Position numbers and translations under genes: made by a program | The notes under the pieces: generated by a model | What the model was told of the DNA's origin: nothing | Database searches by the model: none | Seen by the model: the letters and a program-made list of their open reading frames with translations, nothing else | Part shown: one piece after another, positions 49,678-58,822 of the stretch | Numbering within the stretch: the first letter of the stretch is position 1 | How the letters are laid out: each line of letters begins with the position of its first letter | Assembly: GCF_001657485.1 (NCBI RefSeq) | Contig: NZ_LXFU01000030.1 | Location: 248,001-312,000, forward strand | Reading direction: 5' to 3' | DNA length: 64,000 nt | Origin: Rhizobium sp. WYCCWR10014 | Lineage (GTDB): Bacteria; Pseudomonadota; Alphaproteobacteria; Rhizobiales; Rhizobiaceae

Positions 49678-50418
49678 ATGACCACTACGAAATCCATGTT
49701 CGCCCTTCTTGCAGGAATTATGGTCTCCGGCCCCGCCTATGCCGATGCACGCAATGTCGTTCTGGTCCATGGCGCAACCATGGACGGTTCCGGGTGGAAG
49801 CAGGTTTATGACATTCTCAAGGCCAAGGGTCTTTCAGTCAGCGTCGTGCAGTTGCCCCATACAAGCCTTGCCGCCGACGTCGCGGCGACCCGATTGATTC
49901 TACGACAGCAGAACGGTCCGACTGTTCTGGTCGGTCATAGCTACGGAGGGGCGGTCATCACTGAGGCAGGCACCGAAGATACAGTGAAGGCGATGGTTTA
50001 TGTCGCAGCGCTTCAACCGGACATCGGTGAAAATCTCACCGAACTTGCCAAGCGCTTCCCCATGAAGATCGACATGAAGATGCTCGACGCTCGGAGCTTC
50101 GTTCCGGCTGCCGGTTCCTATCACAACAGTATCGCCGCGGATCTCCCGAAGGACATCACCGATTTTATGTCCGCATCAGCAAAACCTATGACGCTCGAGC
50201 CTTATCAGGCGAGGTTCCAGCACGCTGCCTGGCATGAAAAGCCGACATTCGGCGTCGTGTCGACCGAAGACAAAGTGATCCCACCGGAGCTGATGCGTTG
50301 GATGTACGCGCGCGCAGGGACCGAGACGACAGACATCAAGTCCAGCCATATGGTCTATATCTCTCATGCCGTGGAGACAGCCGACGTCATCCTCAAGGCC
50401 GTCGCCGCGGTAGACTGA
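49678..50418 (+). CDS. secreted alpha/beta-hydrolase
   Basis: A 246-residue hydrolase with an N-terminal signal peptide (residues about 1-23, FALLAGIMVSGPAYA), oxyanion motif VLVHGATMDGSGW, nucleophile Ser88 in VGHSYGGAVI and the catalytic region SSHMVYISHAVE near the C-terminus. The family includes salicylate-esterase-like and other extracellular carboxylesterases. The truncated gene at 21833-22186 belongs to the same family. The serine motif and His are both present, so this copy looks active. Confidence 0.87.
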   Translation: MTTTKSMFALLAGIMVSGPAYADARNVVLVHGATMDGSGWKQVYDILKAKGLSVSVVQLPHTSLAADVAATRLILRQQNGPTVLVGHSYGGAVITEAGTEDTVKAMVYVAALQPDIGENLTELAKRFPMKIDMKMLDARSFVPAAGSYHNSIAADLPKDITDFMSASAKPMTLEPYQARFQHAAWHEKPTFGVVSTEDKVIPPELMRWMYARAGTETTDIKSSHMVYISHAVETADVILKAVAAVD

Positions 50419-50429
50419 CAGAGGCAGAA

Positions 50430-50490
50430 AAGGCGGGTCGAACAAAGGACCACCCGGCAGATGACATCTCAAGGCCCGCCTTCCGTTTTT
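50430..50490 (+). terminator. candidate terminator after secreted hydrolase
   Basis: Arms 50430-50439 (AAGGCGGGTC) and 50473-50482 (GGCCCGCCTT) pair over 10 bases with one G-T wobble, followed by CCGTTTTT. The loop is long (33 bases), so function as an intrinsic terminator is only moderately likely. Confidence 0.4.
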
Positions 50491-50562
50491 GCTTCTCCTC
50501 TTCAACTTCCTACATGGGGTGGCGACGCTCTCGAAGCTCAGGGCGCCTTGGAAGGGAAAAAC

Positions 50563-51237
50563 ATGAGGATTCTGCTTATCGAGGATGAAGTCGAGTTCGC
50601 TAAAGCCTTGCGAGTTGCGCTTGGCCGCGACGGCTTTGTGGTGGATTGGGTGGACAGCGTATCGCTTGCCACTGAGGCGTCTAGGTCGCGTGCGCACGAA
50701 CTCATCCTGCTTGACCGTACGCTCCCTGACGGTGACGGCCTCAGCCTGATTCCGCGGTTCCGAGCCGATAATCCGGGTGTACCGATCATTGTTCTAAGTG
50801 CTCGAGGAGAACTCTTGGAACGGGTTGCCGGACTAGATGAGGGCGCTGACGATTATCTGGTCAAGCCTGTCGATCTTGAAGAAATGCTAGCACGCATTCG
50901 TGCCGTCCGGCGCCGTCCGCATGAGCTCGCACCGGACGAAGTCAACATCGGCGAACTCGTTTTCGACGTAGCGTTCGGTGAAGCACACGTGCGTCAAACG
51001 CGGGTGAAGTTGCAGAGGCGCGAAAAAAGCGTCCTAACAGCGTTGGTCCGTAGACGTGGCCGCGTCGTCTTGCGCGAGTCTCTTGAGGAGGCCGTGTACG
51101 GCTACGACGACGCTATCGAATCGAATACGCTCGACTCCCATATTTCGCGCCTTCGGCGAAAGCTGAGCGATGTCGGAGCTGGCGTCGAGATTCATACGGT
51201 CAGAGGAGTGGGCTATCTGCTCAGGGCAGCGGATTGA
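50563..51237 (+). CDS. response regulator, OmpR/PhoB type
   Basis: A 224-residue two-domain regulator. The receiver has acidic residues Glu7-Asp8, phospho-acceptor Asp51 in LILLDRTLPDGDG and Lys in LVKPVDLEEM. The output domain has the winged-helix pattern RREKSVLTALVRRRG and SNTLDSHISRLRRKL followed by VRGVGYLL. The open frame starts at 50461, but the ATG at 50563 (GAAGGG upstream) is right. Its partner kinase at 52546 is on the other strand. Confidence 0.92.
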   Translation: MRILLIEDEVEFAKALRVALGRDGFVVDWVDSVSLATEASRSRAHELILLDRTLPDGDGLSLIPRFRADNPGVPIIVLSARGELLERVAGLDEGADDYLVKPVDLEEMLARIRAVRRRPHELAPDEVNIGELVFDVAFGEAHVRQTRVKLQRREKSVLTALVRRRGRVVLRESLEEAVYGYDDAIESNTLDSHISRLRRKLSDVGAGVEIHTVRGVGYLLRAAD

Positions 51238-51564
51238 GATTACCGAAATTCACTAAAATCTCAGAGTGTCTTTCGGACGGTGTAGCCATCCTCGGGATAT
51301 CCGTGGCAGCCTTCAGCCTTGTGACCTTTTTTGTGGACTGAACCGGTCCGGTGGTTATGCCACGTCTCCTCCCGGCTTTTGGATTGTCGGGGAGAGACGC
51401 CGCCGAAGTCCGTATCCGAGAACTCTCGTCTTGACGGGTTTGCCGTCTGAGGCCTCGCGGTGCGCGTTTCGCGCTGCTGTTCGGGCGCGTCAGCAAGAAG
51501 CTTGATTACCCCTGAACTGAAGGCCGCCTCTGGCCTCGGACCGATCCCAGAGGCAGCACGGCTT
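51238..51564. other. intergenic region
   Basis: About 330 bases between the response regulator and the lipoprotein gene on the opposite strand. No supported gene. Confidence 0.35.
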
Positions 51565-51897
51565 CTATCGCCGGCACTCGCGCCGGTCGGGATTGCGCTT
51601 GCAGCGGTCCCAGCGCGCGCGATCGGCCATGACCTGGGCATTTTTCGCAATCTCCTGCGTCATCCGAGTCCGCTCCAGCGAATCCATTTGAGCGCTGTCG
51701 CGGCGACGCTGCTGTTCCAGCATGCAGTCCGTGTAAGCCTGCGACCCATAGGGCGCCCCAAAGCTCTCGCACGTCCCAGTGTCCCTGTAATGCCGCTCCT
51801 CGGCTGATACACACCCTGTCACGGTAACGCCGAGGAGGGCGATGGAGAGGATCGTCGTCGCAGTGCGGCGGTATTCGACATAAGGGCGTTTCAGCAT
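51565..51897 (-). CDS. small lipoprotein of unknown function
   Basis: A 110-residue protein with a basic N-terminus, hydrophobic stretch (TTILSIALLGVTVTGC) and lipobox ending in a cysteine. The mature part holds a second Cys pair (TGTCESFG, TDCMLEQQ) and a basic Arg-rich tail ending RDRCKRNPDR-like. No family name known to me. The ATG at 51897 gives a sensible lipoprotein start. It sits between a response regulator and its likely kinase and might be a sensed or accessory envelope protein. Confidence 0.65.
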   Translation of the reverse strand: MLKRPYVEYRRTATTILSIALLGVTVTGCVSAEERHYRDTGTCESFGAPYGSQAYTDCMLEQQRRRDSAQMDSLERTRMTQEIAKNAQVMADRARWDRCKRNPDRRECRR

Positions 51898-52292
51898 TCT
51901 GTTGATCTCCGTGAGGGCTGGCGCCGGCAATTGTTGCTGGCATGGTCCATGGATAGAGGGACGTCGCTCGACGGCCTCCTAAGAAGTCAAAAATCAGTCG
52001 AAGATTGCAGCAACATTGTCCGGGTTGGAAATTGACAGGCGAACCGCCTGATCGAGGATCCCTGCCCGCAGGGCCATCGGCAATAAATGGAGCACTGCCT
52101 ATCGGTCCTCTCGTAGGCGACTGGTGAACCGACGTGGAACGGGCGGAAGGGTAGAGTTTCATGAGGCATCCATGACGCCGTCGCGATCTAGAGAAGCGGC
52201 GAGAAGCGTGAGCCCGGGCCACCGCGAAAGCACCGATAGCGACGAAACCTCCCGCCGTCGAAACCGACAATACCGAGGATGACGGGATCGAT

Positions 52293-52403
52293 TTAAGACA
52301 GGAGCCCCAGCGACAGGCCGAACAAGGCAAGAAGCAAGATATAGGACTGGAGCCCCGTGATCATCTCCGGCCAGCCGGAACGTTGCCGTCCATCATCCGT
52401 CAT
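52293..52403 (-). CDS. putative 36-residue membrane miniprotein
   Basis: MTDDGRQRSGWPEMITGLQ is followed by a hydrophobic helix of about 17 residues (SYILLLALFGLSLGLLS) to the stop. GAGG lies 8 bases before the ATG at 52403. Too short for the usual gene finders. It is next to the kinase gene on the same strand and could be an accessory protein. Bases 51898-52292 otherwise show no gene. Confidence 0.35.
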   Translation of the reverse strand: MTDDGRQRSGWPEMITGLQSYILLLALFGLSLGLLS

Positions 52404-52545
52404 CAAATCAACCTCACGCAAGACAGGGCAGCGTCCTACGGTGGCGCCGAGCTGCAGAAAGCTACGAGATGGAGACGTCGAACCGCATCTCGCACCGCCA
52501 ATGAAATAACAGGGAAACTTTGCGCCTACGTTTGCTCCGCCGCAG

Positions 52546-53865
52546 CTAAGGCATCGACCGGAAATCCAGTCTGACGATCGCACCGCCGCCGGGAGAATCT
52601 GCGATGCTGATGCGACCTCCATGATAGTCGGCGACCTGCTTCACTAGGTTAAGGCCGAGGCCGACGCCGGTAGAGTGCGGGCGCATGCGATAGAAGGGTT
52701 CAAGCACCCTGCTGCGCTCCGCCCTCGGAATGCCGTTACCGTTGTCCCGAACTTCCAACGAGGCTCCGTCGACCCGCACGATCACTTCGTTGCCGCCGTG
52801 ATTAGCGGCATTCTGGATGAGATTGGTAAGCGCGCGCTCGATTGATCCCGCGTCGCCCCGTATCAGGCCGCGCCTTACGACGACCACCTCGATTGTCCTA
52901 CCCGTCGCGATCAGCACTGGCGCAAGGTCGGCAGCAACGCGACGTGCAAGGACGCCGAGGTCGATCCGGCCAGCCGTTGGGCCATTGTCCAGCCGATGAA
53001 GATCGAGCAACTGCTCGGAAAGGGTGGCGAGCCGTGATACGTCCGGCAAGAGCGAACGCAGTCCTTGGTCGGTCGAGGCATCGATCTTCATTCTCAAGAT
53101 CGCGACCGGCGTTCGCAGTTCATGTGCCGCCGAGGCGATGAAGCGGCGCTGGTGATCGTGGCCTTCGTCGAGACGGCCGAGTGCTTCGTTGAAGGCGCGG
53201 ACCAGCGGCGCGATCTCGCGCGGCACCTTGTCTTCTGAAAGACGGACGCCCCGCTGCTCCGCGTCAATCCGCTCCGCTTCCTCTGCCGTCTTTGTTATAC
53301 CTGCCAAGACGCGTTTGACGATAACCGGCGTTGCGATGGCCGAGATCAGCGCCAGAATGAGGAAAATCGTCGTGGCGACCACGTTCGATGCGATTATGAT
53401 AAGCGCCGTGAACGGCCGGACACGGCCGTGCGCGATGATCCTCATCTCCCCCGCCGGTCCCGTTCCTCGTCGCAGGATAGCGGACAGCGTGAACGGCGCG
53501 AATTCGCCGCGCAGATCCGCAGACGCCAGCTTGTCAAGATGTGGGACGAGCGCGGCGACTTCCGCCGGTACGCGGCCGACGGTCACTACTTCGCCGTCGG
53601 CAAGACGTGCGGCGAACCACAGATCCGGCGCCTCCTCTCGAAGTCTGGCAAGTTCGGGCGTCACGGTAACGACGGCCATGCCGGCCGCGTTGCGGGTGAC
53701 GGAACGGGCGGCAACGTCGATGACCGTTTCCTCGACATACATCCCGTCGAGAGCGGAGTTCATGAAAAAGATGACGAAGCCGATTGCGGCGGCTGCGACC
53801 GCTAGAAATTGAAGAGCGAGCTGGCCTGCGATGAGACGCGTCTTCAGGGATGGCTGACGGCGCAT
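52546..53865 (-). CDS. sensor histidine kinase
   Basis: A 439-residue membrane kinase: TM1 near residues 11-35, a periplasmic sensor loop, TM2 near 154-183, a HAMP-like segment, the phospho-acceptor histidine (about 248) in SAAHELRTP, and an HATPase_c domain with N-box LIQNAANHG and G1/G2 boxes DNGNGIPR and GVGLGLNLV. The frame permits TTG (53874) or GTG starts; the ATG at 53865 is chosen. It is likely the partner of the response regulator at 50563 although the genes are on opposite strands and 1.3 kb apart. Confidence 0.9.
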   Translation of the reverse strand: MRRQPSLKTRLIAGQLALQFLAVAAAAIGFVIFFMNSALDGMYVEETVIDVAARSVTRNAAGMAVVTVTPELARLREEAPDLWFAARLADGEVVTVGRVPAEVAALVPHLDKLASADLRGEFAPFTLSAILRRGTGPAGEMRIIAHGRVRPFTALIIIASNVVATTIFLILALISAIATPVIVKRVLAGITKTAEEAERIDAEQRGVRLSEDKVPREIAPLVRAFNEALGRLDEGHDHQRRFIASAAHELRTPVAILRMKIDASTDQGLRSLLPDVSRLATLSEQLLDLHRLDNGPTAGRIDLGVLARRVAADLAPVLIATGRTIEVVVVRRGLIRGDAGSIERALTNLIQNAANHGGNEVIVRVDGASLEVRDNGNGIPRAERSRVLEPFYRMRPHSTGVGLGLNLVKQVADYHGGRISIADSPGGGAIVRLDFRSMP

Positions 53866-54142
53866 CACCTCCAAACCTTGAGCAGACAGCCCACTCCCTT
53901 CGCCTTAATGATATCGCCCACGCAAAGTGCACCGTTGAGTTTTCGATTCCGGCGCGAGGTGTGCTGATAGAGTGCGTCGGGCTCGATGACTTTATCAGAT
54001 CCGCAGCTGGCTTCATGAAGCGGCTCGCGTACGAAAAGTCGCCCACCCGTCGTGACGCGGCAGAGAACGGCAGCGCATCTCGTCGCTCCGGAGCCAGCCG
54101 CATACGGCTCACGCTTAGTACACCAGGATCTAGCGCGCGACG

Positions 54143-55087
54143 TCAGTGCGTCAGCTCCAGCTCACCCGAAGCGCTGCGATGAGGTTTTTGAGGCCCTGGC
54201 TTGCCAGCAACCTGATGACTCCGGTTCGTCACGAGCGATCTTGCCAAGAGGTCAGAGAAGACGCGGACTTTTGCCGTAGTATAAGGACTGCTTGGTCTCA
54301 AAAGGAAAATCCCAGCTGCGGGTATAGGATAGCTGTCCATGATCGGAATGAGCGCGCCAGATGCCAGATATTGGTGAGTGACGAAGTCAGGAAGATAAGC
54401 GATGCCAAGACCGGCCACAGCAGCACTGGCAAGTGCGTTGCTGCTGTCGGCTTTGAAGTGACCGTCGGGCTGGAAAGTAATGATCTTTCCGTGCTCATTG
54501 AGGTTCCAGGCTTGGGTGCCTGTTAAGGTCTTGTGAAAGGAAAGTTCATCTGGCGTCTCGGGCGAGCCGTGCAGCGCGACGTAGTCCGGGCTGGCGACAA
54601 GCTTATAGTTGATCACGCCTACTCGCCTTGCAAGTAGGCTTGAGTCGCGGAGGACTCCTACTCGGATGGCGCAATCGAAACCTTCTGCGACTAAATCGAC
54701 AACGCGGTCGCTATACGTCACGTCTATCCTCAGATCTGGATGGTGATGAGCCATGTCCGCGAGTACCGGCGTGAAGTGCAATTCACCATCGCATAGTGGT
54801 ACCGCGACACGAAGCCGTCCGCGAAGTTCATTCTCAAGTCGGATGGCGTCCAGTGCCATTTCCATCTCAGCACTGGCGCGCACTGCATATTCTCTGAAGC
54901 TCTCGCCTGCTTCCGTGAGGAAAATCCCTCTTGTGGATCGCGACAGCAATTGCACTCCAAGCCCTGCTTCGAGACGCGCAAGCCGCCGGCTGATTACCGA
55001 CTTAGACAAACCCAGGCGAAACGCCGCGGCCGAGACGCCACCGGCATCGGCTACTTCCACAAACGTTCGCAGTTCATCGATATGCAT
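54143..55087 (-). CDS. LysR regulator (group of four paralogues, member 4)
   Basis: A 314-residue LysR protein starting MHIDELRTFVEVADAGGVSA, with FRLGLSKSVISRRLARLEAG and FDCAIRVGVLRDSSLLARRV. It has an extended C-terminal tail compared with members 2 and 3. The upstream region up to 55520 is empty and holds its promoter. Target unknown; possibly the kinase on the same strand. Confidence 0.9.
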   Translation of the reverse strand: MHIDELRTFVEVADAGGVSAAAFRLGLSKSVISRRLARLEAGLGVQLLSRSTRGIFLTEAGESFREYAVRASAEMEMALDAIRLENELRGRLRVAVPLCDGELHFTPVLADMAHHHPDLRIDVTYSDRVVDLVAEGFDCAIRVGVLRDSSLLARRVGVINYKLVASPDYVALHGSPETPDELSFHKTLTGTQAWNLNEHGKIITFQPDGHFKADSSNALASAAVAGLGIAYLPDFVTHQYLASGALIPIMDSYPIPAAGIFLLRPSSPYTTAKVRVFSDLLARSLVTNRSHQVAGKPGPQKPHRSASGELELTH

Positions 55088-55520
55088 TAATTCTCTTCCT
55101 ATTATCGGGCGAGGCTGTCCATGAAATGACGCGCGGTATCGGCAGCGCGTCGTTGTTGTAAGTCCAAGGGCAATGGACTGCGTTCAATGAAAAGCCCGAG
55201 CGATCTCCTGCTTCGGCCAAGCGTAGCGAACGTTTGGACGGAAGGCGGTGCGGAAATTGCTGCGACGGTGCCGATCTTGCGATCGACTTCTCAAACCGTC
55301 GTGATCCGATCAGTTCAAGGGGGTTGGCTTAAAGGGTGAACCCCCCTCTTCTGCTTTCCGTTATGACACGGAGAATTGAAGGGAACGGCCGCAATGGGTA
55401 GCTATCCGGTCGAGAAGCTTAACGATCTCTGGGGAGAGATCCGTCTCTCGGGCACTGCCCGGCAAATCACGATAGTCCAGGAATGACATGTTTCAGCGCT
55501 ACTACAGAACCACGCAACGG
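55088..55520. other. intergenic region
   Basis: About 430 bases. A 30-codon plus-strand frame at 55394-55486 (MGSYPVEKLNDLWGEIRLSG...) has GAAGGGAA upstream but no family match. Otherwise empty. Confidence 0.3.
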
Positions 55521-56438
55521 CTAGCGGATCAGCGGCTCGGAATTGCTCGAGCGGACCGCTCGGCGGTAGTCGGTAGGCGTCATCTTATGAACTCTGCTGA
55601 ACACCCGGGTCAAGACTTGATTTGACGAGTATCCGACCTCCAATGCGACGTCTGTGATTGAAAGTTCTGTCTGCGCGAGTAGCTCGCAGGCTTTTTCCAT
55701 CCTCATCCGCGTCAGGTATACTCGAGGCGGTACGCCAAGGCTCTGCTTGAACATGCGCGAGAAATGGAAGGTCGAAAGCTGCGCCTCAGCGGCTAGTTCG
55801 TCGAGGCTGACATCCTCCGAGAGCCTTGCCCGCATGAATTCCAGAGAGCGTCGTTCTGCCCATGGAGCAAGACCCCCTTTCGGAGGCTTGAGTGGCCCTC
55901 CTCCTAATCGATAGAGTTCCGCGAGGATTTCGCATCCTGCGGCGCGCGCAAGTAGACGTGATGGCGCCCCCTCCGAGTCACTGAGCGCCCAAAGGCCGCG
56001 AAGCGCCGATCTGATAGCTGGCGAAGAAAATGTCCCGCCGCCGATACCAAGGCGGTTGAACGAGAACTTGCCGTCAGTCGCTTCATCGAGAGCGCTCTGC
56101 CACTGCACGATAGGAAAAGACAAGCTACGAAGCCTATGGGGGGTTTCCACCATGACTTTGTTGGCGAAGTCGGGCGCAGCAGGAAAGAAACTGCCCGTTT
56201 CGCTCAATACGTCGAAGCGCCCCCACCCCAGGTCGCCGCTGACTCGGTTGCCGCCAAGCAGACACTGGTAGAGCACGAAATCCGGGACGGCCGGGTCGGA
56301 CATGTCTCCGGCAGGCTGAACCGCCTCGAGAAGATTGAGAACTCCACCAGGAGATCTCATAGTGTGCACGTAGGGAGCTAAGTGGCCCTCGGCGTACCAT
56401 TGAGCAAAAGATGAATAAACGGGCGAGCTCAAAGGCAA
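55521..56438 (-). CDS. AraC family transcriptional regulator
   Basis: A 305-residue AraC protein with an uncharacterised N-domain and a C-terminal double HTH (LDELAAEAQLSTFHFSRMFK, ITDVALEVGYSSNQVLTRVF). It stands alone; the nearest gene on the other side is an IS66 remnant. Target unknown. Confidence 0.87.
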   Translation of the reverse strand: MPLSSPVYSSFAQWYAEGHLAPYVHTMRSPGGVLNLLEAVQPAGDMSDPAVPDFVLYQCLLGGNRVSGDLGWGRFDVLSETGSFFPAAPDFANKVMVETPHRLRSLSFPIVQWQSALDEATDGKFSFNRLGIGGGTFSSPAIRSALRGLWALSDSEGAPSRLLARAAGCEILAELYRLGGGPLKPPKGGLAPWAERRSLEFMRARLSEDVSLDELAAEAQLSTFHFSRMFKQSLGVPPRVYLTRMRMEKACELLAQTELSITDVALEVGYSSNQVLTRVFSRVHKMTPTDYRRAVRSSNSEPLIR

Positions 56439-56994
56439 GTCTCCAATGATCTGGCTATCGAACTGTCAGATTCAGGCGCGAGAAAAACTGGCCCGAAGCA
56501 CGTCACCGTCTATCGTCCTTCAGGACGCATCCGGGTTGCGCAACGTTGTCAAAGCTACACAGTCTTAATTTGCCCCATCGAAGAGTCGATGTAGCTTCCT
56601 CCTATGAGGATTACCCGTTCGGTTTCGGTTTACAATAATTTTTTTGCCTTTCTCCTTAGTGAAATAAAGTCGACAACGATCCTCGCGCATAGTGTGGGAC
56701 GGACCTCTGCATGAACGGCAGGTGATGGCGCTCGTCGTCGTCGCAACCGTTCTTCTCGGTGATTATCGGCGTGCAACCGGGTCATCAGCTTCCACCGGCG
56801 TCTGTATGTAAACCTTGTTTTGCGTGCGACAGATCCAGGGAACGTCGCTCGAGCGGATCAACAGCCAGTGGATCAGGAGTCATCATACTTCTCCACTCGC
56901 TCGTCCCGCCATATGCCTCGCGGTCTGTCGTTCCGGTTTTTAGTAACATCGTGTGTCATTCAACTGGGCTATCCTTGGCATAGGAGCGATGACA
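56439..56994. other. intergenic region next to IS66 remnant
   Basis: About 560 bases without a supported gene, including an AT-rich stretch around 56620-56680 that probably contains the araC promoter. Confidence 0.35.
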
Positions 56995-58275
56995 GTAAGC
57001 GACAAGCCGGGCCCGTTCAGGCGCCGTAGTTCCATGGCATGAGCGCGTCGATTTCACTGCTGGGCCATCCATTCGCAAGGCGCTCAAGCGTCTGGGTCAA
57101 CCAAGCTTGCGGATCGACGGCATTCATCTTTGCCGTTTGCAGGAGCGTCGCGATGGTCGCCCAAGTTCGGCCGCCACCGTCGCTTCCAGCGAATAGACTA
57201 TTTTTTCTCGTGATCGCTTGGGGTCTGATTGCTCGCTCGACTATGTTGGAGTCGAGTTCGATGCGGCCGTCGGTCAGGAAGCGCTCGAAGATGTTTCGAC
57301 GCGAGATGGCATACCGCAGAGCTTCGGCGAGTTTGGATTTTCCAGAGACCCGCGGCAGGGTCGCCTGCCAGAGAGTGAAGAGGTCACGGACGATCGCTGC
57401 GGAGATCTCCTGGCGTGCAGCGACACGAGCTTCAGGGCTTTGGCAGCGCACACGCTCCTCGATCTCCCATAACCTCGCCATACGCTCGACGGTGTCTGTA
57501 GCGACTTTCGAGCTCTTTGCGACATGCAACTCGTAGAATTTTCTCCGGCTGTGGGACGAGCTTGTTATAGGCAGCATATCCATCGACCTGCAGGATTCCA
57601 CGATAGCCGCTCAGGTGTCGTGCGACACACTCGGTGGCTCGACTGTCCTCGAAGCGATAGGCTACCATCGGTGGACCGCTGCCCCCGAAGGTTCGGTCAT
57701 CCCTAGCATAGGCCCAAAGCCACGCTGTCTTCGCTGATCCGGAACCAGGCGCAAGTGTTGGCAAGGTCGTTTCGTCGGCAAAGATCCGTTCGGCCTTCTT
57801 GATTTCGCTCAGGATATAGTCGGCGAGGATATTGAGTTCGAACCCGACCTTACCCATCCATTGTGCCATGAGCTTGCGGTTGAGTTCGACCTTATCGCGT
57901 GCGTAGATGGCTTCCTGGCGATAGAGCGGCAGGCCATCGGCATATTTGGAGACGGCGATCTGGGCCAGGAGTGCTTCCGTCGGAATGCCGCCTTCGATGA
58001 TGTGTGCCGGAGCCGCCGCCTGGATGACGCCGTCATCGTTGCGAAAGGCATACTTGGGACGACGAGTGACGATCACCCGGAACTTCGCAGCGACGACGTC
58101 CAGCCGCTCGGAGACATCTTCTCCAATCAGGATTTTCGTCTCACCCGCATGCTCTGGCAGGTCTTCCGGCTCGATCACGACCTCGACGCGCTCGAGATGC
58201 GGCGCAAACCCCTTACGTGGTCGTGGAGCGCGCTTGCTGTCCGCGCTGCCGCGGCCTTTCGTAACCTGAGCGAGC
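56995..58275 (-). mobile_element. IS66-family remnant 1 with broken tnpC
   Basis: The edge at 56995 begins GTAAGCG, the sequence typical of IS66 termini. The transposase reads (minus strand) from about 58275: FAPHLERVEVVIEPEDLPEH, GIPTEALLAQIAVSKYADGL, KKAERIFADETTLPTLAPGS and DGYAAYNKL. It then shifts phase near 57540 and continues RRKFYELHVAKSS, FLTDGRIELDSNIVERAIRP to LMPWNYGA with a stop at 57017. A stretch that should carry the CWAHARR motif is missing and the N-terminus is truncated, so it is inactive. tnpA and tnpB are not seen. Confidence 0.8.
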
Positions 58276-58352
58276 GTTGAGTGTTCGCGATACCAGAGGC
58301 TTCACCGCGAGATTCCGGCAAACCGGCAAACTCACCGCGACGAGACTGCAAA

Positions 58353-58814
58353 TCATGGCCCTTCCGTAGAATGTGACTCACCTGTAGCCGCGGCCCAGCG
58401 ATCAAGCTTACCTAGCAAAGCCTTATGAGACCGAGGTCTGCAATTTCCCGTGTCGCAGGTAATGCCATGCAACGCCTGAAGCCTCTCCCCCCATTCGCAC
58501 ATGCTAACCAGTAACGGCTCCAGTGAGAACCCAAGTTCCGTCAGTTCATACTCAACCTTGGGGGGCACTTCGGGATAAATAATCCGGCTGATAATGCCGT
58601 CGGCTTCCAACTCCCTCAGTTGAAGCGTGATCATTCGCGGTGTCGCTGCAGGAATGAGGCGACAGATCGCGTTAAATCTCATTTTGCCGTCGAGCAATTG
58701 AAATAGAATGACGGGTTTCCAGACGCCACCAATGACCGAGATCGTCGCCTCAACCGCGCATCCGGTCTTCGTCGCTGCGCGACGTGTCCGCTTCGTGGGG
58801 GTACTATCATTCAT
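58353..58814 (-). CDS. HxlR family transcriptional regulator
   Basis: A 153-residue winged-helix regulator: GCAVEATISVIGGVWKPVIL with its conserved cysteine, RFNAICRLIPAATPRMITLQ and LRELEADGIISRIIYPEVPP. HxlR proteins sense electrophiles or quinones through the N-terminal cysteine. It is divergent from the NmrA-like gene, the usual arrangement for HxlR-controlled oxidoreductases. Confidence 0.9.
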   Translation of the reverse strand: MNDSTPTKRTRRAATKTGCAVEATISVIGGVWKPVILFQLLDGKMRFNAICRLIPAATPRMITLQLRELEADGIISRIIYPEVPPKVEYELTELGFSLEPLLVSMCEWGERLQALHGITCDTGNCRPRSHKALLGKLDRWAAATGESHSTEGP

Positions 58815-58822
58815 GATACTAC

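Noticed and set aside
56759..57029. Plus-strand frames in the region before IS66 remnant 1
   Set aside because: No family match; they run into the IS66 terminus and have no ribosome site.
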